DNA from: Dechloromonas hortensis
GTDB lineage: Bacteria > Pseudomonadota > Gammaproteobacteria > Burkholderiales > Rhodocyclaceae
NCBI RefSeq assembly: GCF_009469765.1
Contig: NZ_SSSQ01000013.1
Span: 54,848 to 118,847 of the forward strand
Direction of reading: 5' to 3'
DNA length: 64,000 nt
Shown here: positions 47,278 to 54,498 of the stretch, one piece after another
How positions within the stretch are numbered: position 1 is the first letter of the stretch
Layout: each line of letters begins with the position of its first letter
Program-made: the position numbers and the translations under genes
Notes under the pieces: model-generated
What the model was told of the DNA's origin: nothing
The model's database searches: none
What the model saw: the letters and a program-made list of their open reading frames with translations, nothing else

Positions 47278-47615
47278 GCGAAGTCGTCAAGCCGAAAATT
47301 GGCGGCTACAAGCGCCACCTGTTGATCTGCACCGGCCCGCGCTGCACCGCCAACGGCGAAGCGCAGGCGCTGTTCGACAGCCTCGGCGCCAAGTTCAAGG
47401 CGGCCGGGCTGGAGGCCGGCGAGTTGCGCGTCAAGCGTTCGCGCGTTGGCTGTTTCGCCGCCTGCAAGGGCGGCCCGGTGCTCTGCGTGCAGCCGGACGG
47501 CACCTGGTACTACAACGTCACGGACGCCAACATGGATCGCATTGTTGCGGAGCACCTGCAGCACGGCCGCGTCGTCGAGGATCTGGTTTTTCATCAGGGG
47601 CCAAACGGCGCCTGA
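47274..47615 (+). CDS. thioredoxin-like [2Fe-2S] ferredoxin
   Basis: 113-residue protein of the thioredoxin-like ferredoxin family. Cys19-x4-Cys24 (LLICTGPRCTANG) and Cys60-x3-Cys64 (VGCFAACKGGPVL) give the four ligands; a fifth cysteine is at 71. It is the last gene of the cobalamin operon, with a 4-bp overlap to cobJ. Ring contraction and cobalt reduction need electrons, so it may serve one of those steps, but this is inference. Related domains are fused to CbiX chelatases in some bacteria. Confidence 0.92.
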   Translation: MSEVVKPKIGGYKRHLLICTGPRCTANGEAQALFDSLGAKFKAAGLEAGELRVKRSRVGCFAACKGGPVLCVQPDGTWYYNVTDANMDRIVAEHLQHGRVVEDLVFHQGPNGA

Positions 47616-47680
47616 ATCATGGCCGCTAACGCCGTCCGGCGCGCTAGCAAGGCCAGCACCATCGCCGGACAAACAGCAAC

Positions 47681-47906
47681 AGGTGCCGCGGGTTTCGTCA
47701 GAAGCCCGGGGTGAAACGGGAACGGGGTGCGCGGCACGAACTGCCGCAATGCCCCGGCTGCCCCCGCAACGGTAAGCGAGTGCGGATGCATCACGGTGGC
47801 TTGCAAGCAGCCACCAGTCACTGGAAGGCGTGGCATGGCCGCAAGGCGATGGGCGCGAAGTTTCCGGGAAGGCGATGCATCAAGACTTGCCAGCCCGGAG
47901 ACCGGC
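47681..47906 (+). promoter_or_regulatory. cobalamin (B12) riboswitch upstream of TonB-dependent receptor
   Basis: Elements in order: AGGTGCC at 47681, GGGTGAAACGGGAA at about 47710-47723, GGCTGCCCCCGCAACGGTAAGC around 47758-47778 (conserved B12-box region), a long peripheral stem-loop, CAGTCACTGG at about 47815, GGGAAGGCGATGCAT near 47866, and the closing GCCAGCCCGGAGACC at 47889-47903. The 431-bp gap between the ferredoxin gene and the receptor ATG thus consists of this aptamer and a downstream hairpin (47956-48025). Confidence 0.94.
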
Positions 47907-48047
47907 CTGTTGTCGAGTGCCGTGCCGAACCGTCGGCCGGCAAATGCAATGGACTGTCTGCGGGGTTGCGGATGGCTGCGAAAACACCCTGCCGCAAGGC
48001 GTGGACCGCAGCATCCCGGGCAGACGGTCGTTTACTGGAGTTTGACC

Positions 48048-50141
48048 ATGCAACACCCCCTGTTCTACCCGACGGCGCTCGCCGTCGCCCTCGCCCACCT
48101 TGGCCACGCCCAGGCCGCCGGCCTGCCGACGCTGCAGGAGATCGTCGTCAGCAGCGGCAGCCAGGACCTGACCGGCGTCGCCGACTCGGCCAACGAAGGC
48201 ACGGTCACCGCCAAGCAACTGGCCAACCGCCCGCTGCTGCGCCCGGCCGAAGTGCTGGAAACGGTGCCCGGCATGATCGTCACCCAGCACTCCGGCGACG
48301 GCAAGGCCAACCAGTACTTCCTGCGCGGCTTCAATCTCGACCACGGCAGCGATTTCGCGACCCAGATCATGGGCATGCCGGTCAACATGGTCAGCCACGC
48401 CCACGGCCAGGGCTACATGGACCTCAATTTCCTGATTCCCGAACTGGTCGGCACCATGAAGTACCGCAAGGGCGTCTATGCCGCCGAGGACGGCGACTTC
48501 GCGACCACCGGCAGCGCCCGCATCGACTACCTGCGCCGGCTCGACAAGAGCTTCGTCGATATCGGCCTCGGCCAGCACAACTATCGTCGCCTGCTTGCCG
48601 CCGGCGGTCATCAACTTAACGACCTCAACCTGATTGGCGCCATCGAGGTGGCCGGCAATGACGGCCCGTGGGAGCAGGCGGAAAATCTCGAAAAGTACAA
48701 CGGCGTGCTGCGCCTGACGTCCGGCACCGCCGCCAACGGTTTTTCGCTGACCGGCATGCTCTATCAGGCGGACTGGACAGCGACCGAGCACGTCCCGGAA
48801 CGCGCCATCGCCAGCGGCGAGATCGGTCGCTACGGCGCGCTGTCGGCCAACGACGGCGGCCACACGCACCGCTACAGTCTGGCCGGCGACTGGGCACAAA
48901 CCGGGGCCAACGGGGCGAGCAAGGCCAGCCTCTATGTTGTCGACTACGGCCTCAACCTGTTCTCGGCGCCCTCCGGCTACATCAGCGGCAGCCAGGGCGA
49001 CCAGCACGAACAGGCCGACGAGCGGACAACCTGGGGCGGCCAGGCCAGCCACAGCTGGTTTCTCGGCCCCAATTGGAAGGACACCGAAATCACCGCCGGC
49101 CTGCAATTGCGCCATGACCGGATCAGCAAGGTCGGCCTGTACACCACCGAAAACCGCCGGCGGACCGGCACCGTCCGCGAGGACCGCATCGACGAAACCG
49201 CCGTTGCCGCCTTCTTCGCCGCCCGCACGCAATGGAACGACTGGCTGCGCACCAACCTCGGCCTGCGCCGCGACCAGATCCGCGCCCAGGCCACCGCCCT
49301 CGGCGGCCAGTACAACATGGACAACGGCGGCTCGGTCGACGCTGGGCAAACCAGCCCGAAACTCGGCGTCGTCTTCGGCCCCTTCAATCTGCTCGGCCAG
49401 ACCGAGTTCTACGCCAACTGGGGCCACGGCTTCCACAGCAACGACGCGCGCGGCGCGACGGCCCGCACCAACCCGCAGGACGGTTCGACGACCGAGGCGG
49501 TGCCGCTGATCGTCAAGGCCAAAGGCAGCGAACTCGGCATGCGGGCGGCGCCACTGCCCGGCTGGAACAGCAGTCTTTCAGTCTGGCAGATGGAACTCGC
49601 CTCCGAGCTGGTCTTCATCGGCGACGAGGGGATTACCGAACCGAAGGGTGCCTCGCAGCGGCACGGCGTCGAATGGTCGAACTACATCACGCCGGCCGAT
49701 GGCTGGATCATCGATGCCGACATCGCCTGGTCGCAGGCCCGCTTCAAGCAGGCCAACCCGGATAACGGCGGCCGCCATGTGCCGAACGCCATCCCCCTCA
49801 CCGCCTCGCTCGGCCTCAGCGCCGACCACGGCGGCGCCTGGTTCGGCGGCCTCCGCCTGCGCTACCTCGGAGCCTACGCGCTGGAAGAAAGCGGCGAGCA
49901 AAAATCGACGCCGTTCTGGATCGCCAACCTGAAAGCCGGCTACCGCATCAACCCGCAGTTGCAACTGACCCTCGACGTGCTCAACCTGTTCGACAAGCAG
50001 GCCAACGACATCGAATACTGGGGCGGTTCATGCACGCGCAGCGAAACACTGGGCGGCACCTGCGGCGGAGGCATCGACGGCCGACTGGTGCACCCGCTGG
50101 AACCGCGCACCTTCCGGATCGGGTTGCGCGCTACTTTCTGA
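48048..50141 (+). CDS. TonB-dependent outer-membrane receptor under B12 riboswitch control
   Basis: 697 residues. A signal peptide (about 1-23, ending AQAAG) is followed by a likely TonB box in LQEIVVSSGSQ, the plug domain (RPAEVLETVPGMIVTQHSGDGKANQYFLRGFNLDHGSDF) and a 22-strand barrel ending in the aromatic F of FRIGLRATF. It looks unlike enterobacterial BtuB in length and plug detail, but the riboswitch implies uptake of a corrinoid, a corrinoid precursor or cobalt. CTGGAG lies 8 bp before the ATG at 48048; the long upstream frame crosses the riboswitch and is not coding. Confidence 0.93.
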   Translation: MQHPLFYPTALAVALAHLGHAQAAGLPTLQEIVVSSGSQDLTGVADSANEGTVTAKQLANRPLLRPAEVLETVPGMIVTQHSGDGKANQYFLRGFNLDHGSDFATQIMGMPVNMVSHAHGQGYMDLNFLIPELVGTMKYRKGVYAAEDGDFATTGSARIDYLRRLDKSFVDIGLGQHNYRRLLAAGGHQLNDLNLIGAIEVAGNDGPWEQAENLEKYNGVLRLTSGTAANGFSLTGMLYQADWTATEHVPERAIASGEIGRYGALSANDGGHTHRYSLAGDWAQTGANGASKASLYVVDYGLNLFSAPSGYISGSQGDQHEQADERTTWGGQASHSWFLGPNWKDTEITAGLQLRHDRISKVGLYTTENRRRTGTVREDRIDETAVAAFFAARTQWNDWLRTNLGLRRDQIRAQATALGGQYNMDNGGSVDAGQTSPKLGVVFGPFNLLGQTEFYANWGHGFHSNDARGATARTNPQDGSTTEAVPLIVKAKGSELGMRAAPLPGWNSSLSVWQMELASELVFIGDEGITEPKGASQRHGVEWSNYITPADGWIIDADIAWSQARFKQANPDNGGRHVPNAIPLTASLGLSADHGGAWFGGLRLRYLGAYALEESGEQKSTPFWIANLKAGYRINPQLQLTLDVLNLFDKQANDIEYWGGSCTRSETLGGTCGGGIDGRLVHPLEPRTFRIGLRATF

Positions 50142-50194
50142 GGCTGAACGGGAGTCTCGTTCAAGCAATGAAAGCCACAGTATTGATTGCAAAG

Positions 50195-50216
50195 AACCGC
50201 CGAAAGGCGGTTTTTT
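50195..50216 (+). terminator. intrinsic terminator after the TonB receptor
   Basis: AACCGCC (50195-50201), loop GAAA, GGCGGTT (50206-50212), followed by TTTT. A clean stem with stable tetraloop. The remaining 100 bp to the next gene contain nothing recognised. Confidence 0.92.
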
Positions 50217-50318
50217 CATGGTCGGCAATCGGCTGCCACAAGCGGACAATCGCGATTGCTATGCAATTTCAATTCCGGCAGGATGCCGCTAATCTTCAAT
50301 GCACTCACAAGCCACCTT

Positions 50319-51509
50319 ATGAAGGACACAACTGTCCACTCTCTCATCATTGCGCGCACTCTGCTAGAGCGATCCGCGTCATTATGTGCGTCAGACGATA
50401 GGTATCTCGCTTCAGCAGGCCTAGTGATCCTCCAAGATGCTTTGGAGGGTGTTTTCTATGCTTTGCTAATAGAAAATGGCGTCGATGAGGCGAAAAATCT
50501 CGAACGAAAGAGCTTCGATGATCTCATCGGAGAACTGAAATCCGCTGGAATACCTGTACCAAAGTCCGGAACATTGAAAGCGTTAAACAAACAACGCGTA
50601 CTCACCAAACATTACGCACAGGTTGCCGAACCCACGACTGTCCGTGTCTACTTTGAAGCAGCCAGAATTGCGATTGATGCCACCTGCAAGAATGTACTTG
50701 GCCGATCACTACAGGATCTATTCATCGCAGACCTACTGGCTGAAAGCGAATCTAAGGACTATCTAAAATCCGCAGAGCTGGCTATCGCAAAATGCCTCTT
50801 TTTGGACGCTCTAATTGAAATACGCAAAGCAATATTTGTAGAGTTCGAGCAAGAATATAGCGTCTATGGATGGCAAGACTACGACCCGCAAAAGAAAGAA
50901 GGTCTGGTGGCGTCAGCTTTCCGCGGAGGGTGGAGAGCCCCGGCATGGGCCCGAAACAAAGACTGGATCGAGAATTACGTTAAGGTTCCGACAGACTATA
51001 TTCAGATCGACCAGCAAGATTTGCGGCTTCAAGCCATGGAACTCGGTATCCATACCGTTGAGCTTCAGAATTTGCAGCGTCTAACACCAGTTGTTTTTAG
51101 AACTGTAAAAAACGCCGGTTGGTCGGTAACCTACGATGCCAGTTTTCCAGGCAACAACGCCAGCGAAAGCAACGCTAAATATTGCCTAGATCGTGCTGTT
51201 TGGATCGTTCTAAAAAAGCAGGAACACGCTGGTGCTCGGCGCGAACCGTCCCAGGATGTCCCGTTTGATCCTCCTCCGATCTACATTGACAACGTTATAT
51301 TCGAAAGTCCTTCCTCGCAATCAAAGCACGTTCATGTCGTATCCACGGGTTTCACGTACACAATCCATCGCATAGTTGGTGGATTCAACCCCGCAGAGAT
51401 TTTCTATGAAATCTCGGCTACCTCGGATGAACAATCCGAAAAGACGTTGCTCGGAGGATCAAAGTACCATTTCAAGGGCTACTTGCTGCAATTACCTGAA
51501 AGGAACTAA
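50319..51509 (+). CDS. A+T-richer orphan protein with possible HEPN-like N-terminal domain
   Basis: 396 residues, no family recognised with certainty. The first 125 residues are helical. They hold LVILQDALEGVFYALLIENG and LNKQRVLTKHYAQVAEPTTVRVYFEAARIAID, in which Arg93-x4-His98 followed by a helix matches the R-x4-6-H layout of HEPN ribonuclease or nucleotide-binding domains. A second helical part (YLKSAELAIAKCLFLDALIEIRKAIF) and a C-terminal beta-rich region follow. By eye it is near half G+C against about two thirds around it, with many rare-for-this-genome codons, suggesting transfer. The start is uncertain: no good ribosome site, and an ATG 36 bp upstream is possible. Confidence 0.75.
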   Translation: MKDTTVHSLIIARTLLERSASLCASDDRYLASAGLVILQDALEGVFYALLIENGVDEAKNLERKSFDDLIGELKSAGIPVPKSGTLKALNKQRVLTKHYAQVAEPTTVRVYFEAARIAIDATCKNVLGRSLQDLFIADLLAESESKDYLKSAELAIAKCLFLDALIEIRKAIFVEFEQEYSVYGWQDYDPQKKEGLVASAFRGGWRAPAWARNKDWIENYVKVPTDYIQIDQQDLRLQAMELGIHTVELQNLQRLTPVVFRTVKNAGWSVTYDASFPGNNASESNAKYCLDRAVWIVLKKQEHAGARREPSQDVPFDPPPIYIDNVIFESPSSQSKHVHVVSTGFTYTIHRIVGGFNPAEIFYEISATSDEQSEKTLLGGSKYHFKGYLLQLPERN

Positions 51510-51748
51510 CTCCTTAATGAAATCAGATCAGCCCAACAGATTGAAACTGCTTTGGTTATCTTTGACGCGAAAGTCTGCCTTCTGGAAAGTTATCTGGCTG
51601 TAAAGGGCGCAACTCAGTCATTGAAATTCCAAATGCCATGAAATGAGCGAACAACCCGAATCATCTGGCCCGATGCCGTACTTCACGCGATGAAATCTGG
51701 CATTCCAGAGGTAAAGTCAGCCGGTCGACTGCTCAGACAAGGCAAAAA
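51510..51748. other. A+T-richer non-coding tail of the orphan gene
   Basis: The 240 bp after the orphan gene keep its lower G+C composition up to about 51715. Short open frames exist but none has a ribosome site or a recognisable product. It is probably the remainder of the acquired segment. Confidence 0.5.
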
Positions 51749-51749
51749 C

Positions 51750-51777
51750 AAAGGCCCGACAGTGTCGGGCCTTTTTA
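51750..51777. terminator. bidirectional intrinsic terminator
   Basis: AAAGGCCCGAC (51750-51760) pairs with GTCGGGCCTTT (51764-51774), loop AGT, with A-rich and T-rich flanks. It lies between the orphan gene and the converging aroG, and its main user is probably aroG. Confidence 0.92.
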
Positions 51778-51799
51778 CTGGAACAACGAAAGCCGGCGC

Positions 51800-52879
51800 T
51801 CAGTCCGCGGCTTCTGCCACCCGCCGGGCGCGGACGGCGGCGGCCAGCTGGTCGAGCACTTTCAGGCTGTCGTCCCAGCCGATGCAGGCGTCGGTGACGC
51901 TCTGGCCGTAGGTCAGGTCCTTGTCCGGCGACAGGTCCTGGCGGCCTTCGACGAGGTGGGATTCGACCATGACGCCGACGATGCGCTCCTCGCCGGCCGC
52001 CAGCTGGGCGGCGACGCTGTCGCTGACTTCCATCTGCAGCTTGTATTGCTTGCGGCTGTTGCCATGCGAGAAATCGACCATCAGGCGGGCGGCGAGGCCG
52101 GCCTTGGCGATTTCCTGGCCAGCGGCATCGACGCTGGCTGCATCGTAGTTCGGTTCCTTGCCGCCGCGCAGGATGACGTGGCAGTCCTCGTTGCCGACCG
52201 TCGACACGATGGCGGTGTGGCCGGATTTGGTCACCGACAGGAAGTGGTGCGGCGAATTGGCGGCGCGGATGGCGTCGACCGCGATCCGCATGTTGCCGTC
52301 GGTGCCGTTCTTGAAACCGACCGGGCAGGACAGGCCGGAGGCCAGTTCGCGGTGCACCTGCGACTCGGTGGTGCGGGCGCCGATGGCGCCCCAGGCGATC
52401 AGGTCGGCGGTGTATTGCGGCGTGATGGTGTCGAGGAATTCGGTGGCGCAGGGCAGGTCCATCTCGTTGATTTCGAGCAGGATGCGACGGGCCAGGCGCA
52501 GGCCTTCGTTGATGCGGAAGGTGTTGTCTAAGCGCGGATCGTTGATCAGGCCTTTCCAGCCGACCGTGGTGCGCGGCTTTTCGAAATAGACGCGCATGAC
52601 GACGACCAGGTCGTCGGCGTACTTCTCGGCTTCGCGGGCCAGTTTCTTGGCGTAGTCCATCGCCACGTCGTAGTCGTGGATCGAGCAGGGGCCGATGACG
52701 ACCAGCAGGCGGTCGTCGGCGCCGTGCAGGATGCGATGGATGGCTTGGCGGGCGGTGTAGGTCGTCTGCGCCGCACGGTTCGATACCGGATATTCGCGGA
52801 AGACGTGCGCTGGCGGGACCAGCTCCTTGATTTCCTTGATGCGAACGTCGTCGGTATTCGGTTTGTTCTGCGGCGTCAT
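51800..52879 (-). CDS. aroG: 3-deoxy-7-phosphoheptulonate synthase, class I (AroG type)
   Basis: 359-residue DAHP synthase, first step of the shikimate pathway (PEP plus erythrose 4-phosphate). Seen: the N-terminal DVRIKEIKELVPPAHV used for feedback binding in AroF/G/H, VIGPCSIHD with the metal cysteine, VYFEKPRTTVGWKGLINDP, GFKNGTDG, VTKSGHTAIVSTVGN and VDFSHGNS. The ATG at 52877-52879 (MTPQNKPN) is taken; a TTG four codons upstream is the alternative. Sensitivity to Phe or Tyr cannot be read from the sequence. Monocistronic, ending at a strong terminator. Confidence 0.96.
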   Translation of the reverse strand: MTPQNKPNTDDVRIKEIKELVPPAHVFREYPVSNRAAQTTYTARQAIHRILHGADDRLLVVIGPCSIHDYDVAMDYAKKLAREAEKYADDLVVVMRVYFEKPRTTVGWKGLINDPRLDNTFRINEGLRLARRILLEINEMDLPCATEFLDTITPQYTADLIAWGAIGARTTESQVHRELASGLSCPVGFKNGTDGNMRIAVDAIRAANSPHHFLSVTKSGHTAIVSTVGNEDCHVILRGGKEPNYDAASVDAAGQEIAKAGLAARLMVDFSHGNSRKQYKLQMEVSDSVAAQLAAGEERIVGVMVESHLVEGRQDLSPDKDLTYGQSVTDACIGWDDSLKVLDQLAAAVRARRVAEAAD

Positions 52880-52964
52880 GGCCAGCCCCAATCAGAAAAT
52901 GCTGAAAACCCAGCATTCTACCGGATGCGCGGCCCGGATTTCGAGCCCGCCCCGGTGCCGCGCC

Positions 52965-53750
52965 TCAGCGGCCGAGCTTTTCGTACAGCCCGACCGTGCT
53001 TTCCATTTCTTCGAGGATGCGTTCGCTGGTCGTCGCCACCGCAGTCTGCGCCCGCTTGTCGCCGGCGGATTTCTGGTTCAGCGCATTTTCGAAGAAGAAC
53101 CACTGCTGGCGGACTAGTTCCAGCGCATCCTTGATCTGCTGCGTATTGGCCGGGGCCGCCGAGAGTTCCTGCTGGGCCGCGGCAAACTCCTTGCGCGCCT
53201 TGTCCAGTTCGGCGGCGCTGTTCATGTCGCCGATGCCCCAGGCCATCGCCTGATAGAACTTGGCCATGCGTTGCGACAGCATGCGCTGCCGGCCGGAAAC
53301 ATTGACCAGCCGCCCGGACTGGCTGGCCGACTGCTTTTCCAGTTGGACCGTGCCCTGGTGAGCGAGGGCCAGTACCTGTTCGGAAATTTCCAGCACCTTG
53401 CGACCGTTCGCCACCGACGGCGTCGTGCCGAGCAGGACGTCCTTGTAGGCCAGCCAGACTTTTTCCAGCTTCAGGTAGGTGTCCTTGATTTCGGCGGTCG
53501 GCGCGTAGTTCTTCAATTCGACCAGCTGGCGGTCGAACTGGGCGATCGAGGCGTCGAGCAGCTTGCTTGAGCGCTCGACTTCGATCTGCTGGCCGATCTG
53601 GAAATAGGCCTTGGCCATGCGCTGCGACAGCATGCGCTCGCGGCCCGCCTTGTTGATTGCCGAATGAAGATCGCCGATCTGGGCCAGCGCTTCGCCGCCG
53701 GCGGCGGCAAAAATACAGGCCGCCAACACAAATTTGCACAAGGACTTCAT
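52965..53750 (-). CDS. periplasmic protein with two PilJ-type sensory repeats
   Basis: 261 residues with a signal peptide (1-24, ending EALAQ) and no later membrane segment or signalling domain. Two copies of the PilJ/NarX-like type IV pili methyl-accepting-transducer N-terminal repeat are visible: INKAGRERMLSQRMAKAYFQIG (split here as INKAGRERML and SQRMAKAYF, about residues 32-53) and VNVSGRQRMLSQRMAKFYQ (about 152-170). Such domains normally sit outside the cell in chemoreceptors and kinases. Here the module is free, perhaps a soluble sensor or binding protein. GGAG lies 6 bp upstream of the ATG; two inverted repeats lie further upstream. Confidence 0.9.
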   Translation of the reverse strand: MKSLCKFVLAACIFAAAGGEALAQIGDLHSAINKAGRERMLSQRMAKAYFQIGQQIEVERSSKLLDASIAQFDRQLVELKNYAPTAEIKDTYLKLEKVWLAYKDVLLGTTPSVANGRKVLEISEQVLALAHQGTVQLEKQSASQSGRLVNVSGRQRMLSQRMAKFYQAMAWGIGDMNSAAELDKARKEFAAAQQELSAAPANTQQIKDALELVRQQWFFFENALNQKSAGDKRAQTAVATTSERILEEMESTVGLYEKLGR

Positions 53751-53853
53751 GGCATCTCCGCAATGTCAGGCGTTTTCAAGGCCTGACAATGTAGCGGCCG
53801 CCCTAGCGGCTATCCATGATGTCCATCAACATTGTCACAACAATGACAAAAGA

Positions 53854-54471
53854 TTAAGGCAACTGGCCCAGGTAATTGGTCAGCGCCGTGATGTCCTCGT
53901 TTTTCAGACTCGCCGTCGCAATCGACATCAGCTGGTTGTTGCGTTCGCCGGTGCCGTCGCGATAGCGCATGATTGAGGTCCGCAGGTAGGGCTGCTTCTG
54001 GCCGGCCAGCCGCGGAAAGGTCTCGTTGCCATGGGCCTGCTCGCCGTGACAGCGGGAGCACAGCTTGCCGAACAGCACCTTGCCCTGCGCCGCTTGCGCC
54101 GCATCGCTGCGCGACGGCAGTACCGTGGTGCTGGCGTAGAACAGCGCAATCTGCACCCGCTCCTCGTCCTTCAGAACCTTGATCAGGCCCTGCATGAACG
54201 GATCCTTGCGTTCGCCGCTACCGAACTTGCGCACCTGTTCGAGTAGATAGGCCGGGTTCTGGCCGGCCAGATTGGGAATTTCCGGCGACTTGCTGACGCC
54301 GTCTTCGCCGTGGCAATTGGCACAAAAGAAGGAGGCTTTCTTACCGGCTTCGACGGCGGCCTTGAGTGCCGCCGGGTCGGCCTGGATGGCCTTCAGACGA
54401 TCCTGGGCGGCCGGCTGGGCCAGAGCGGCGCCGCAGAGCAGCCAGGCGGCGAGAGCAAGGAGTGTTTTCAT
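53854..54471 (-). CDS. dihaem c-type cytochrome (cytochrome c4/c553-like)
   Basis: 205-residue periplasmic electron carrier. Signal peptide 1-19 (MKTLLALAAWLLCGAALAQ). Two haem-binding motifs: Cys50-A-N-Cys53-His54 and Cys138-S-R-Cys141-His142, each followed by a Met-containing region for the sixth ligand (DPFMQGL, NQLMSIA). The two-domain layout resembles cytochrome c4. The ATG at 54469-54471 has GGGA 8 bp upstream and gives a proper signal peptide; an ATG 12 bp further upstream lacks one. It lies 27 bp after tldD on the same strand. Confidence 0.94.
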   Translation of the reverse strand: MKTLLALAAWLLCGAALAQPAAQDRLKAIQADPAALKAAVEAGKKASFFCANCHGEDGVSKSPEIPNLAGQNPAYLLEQVRKFGSGERKDPFMQGLIKVLKDEERVQIALFYASTTVLPSRSDAAQAAQGKVLFGKLCSRCHGEQAHGNETFPRLAGQKQPYLRTSIMRYRDGTGERNNQLMSIATASLKNEDITALTNYLGQLP

Positions 54472-54498
54472 CGGCAATCCCATGACAAGAATATGGAA

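Noticed and set aside
47711..48619. 302-residue open frame across the second riboswitch
   Set aside because: It overlaps the aptamer and the beginning of the TonB receptor in another frame. The RNA element and receptor explain the sequence.
50319..51509. Orphan gene as part of a toxin-antitoxin pair
   Set aside because: No small partner gene is adjacent on either strand; both sides are bounded by terminators. A single-gene system is all the sequence supports.
51376..51911. Two short plus-strand frames near the end of the orphan gene and aroG
   Set aside because: One lies inside the orphan gene and its tail, the other runs through the terminator and antisense to aroG. Neither has a credible start.
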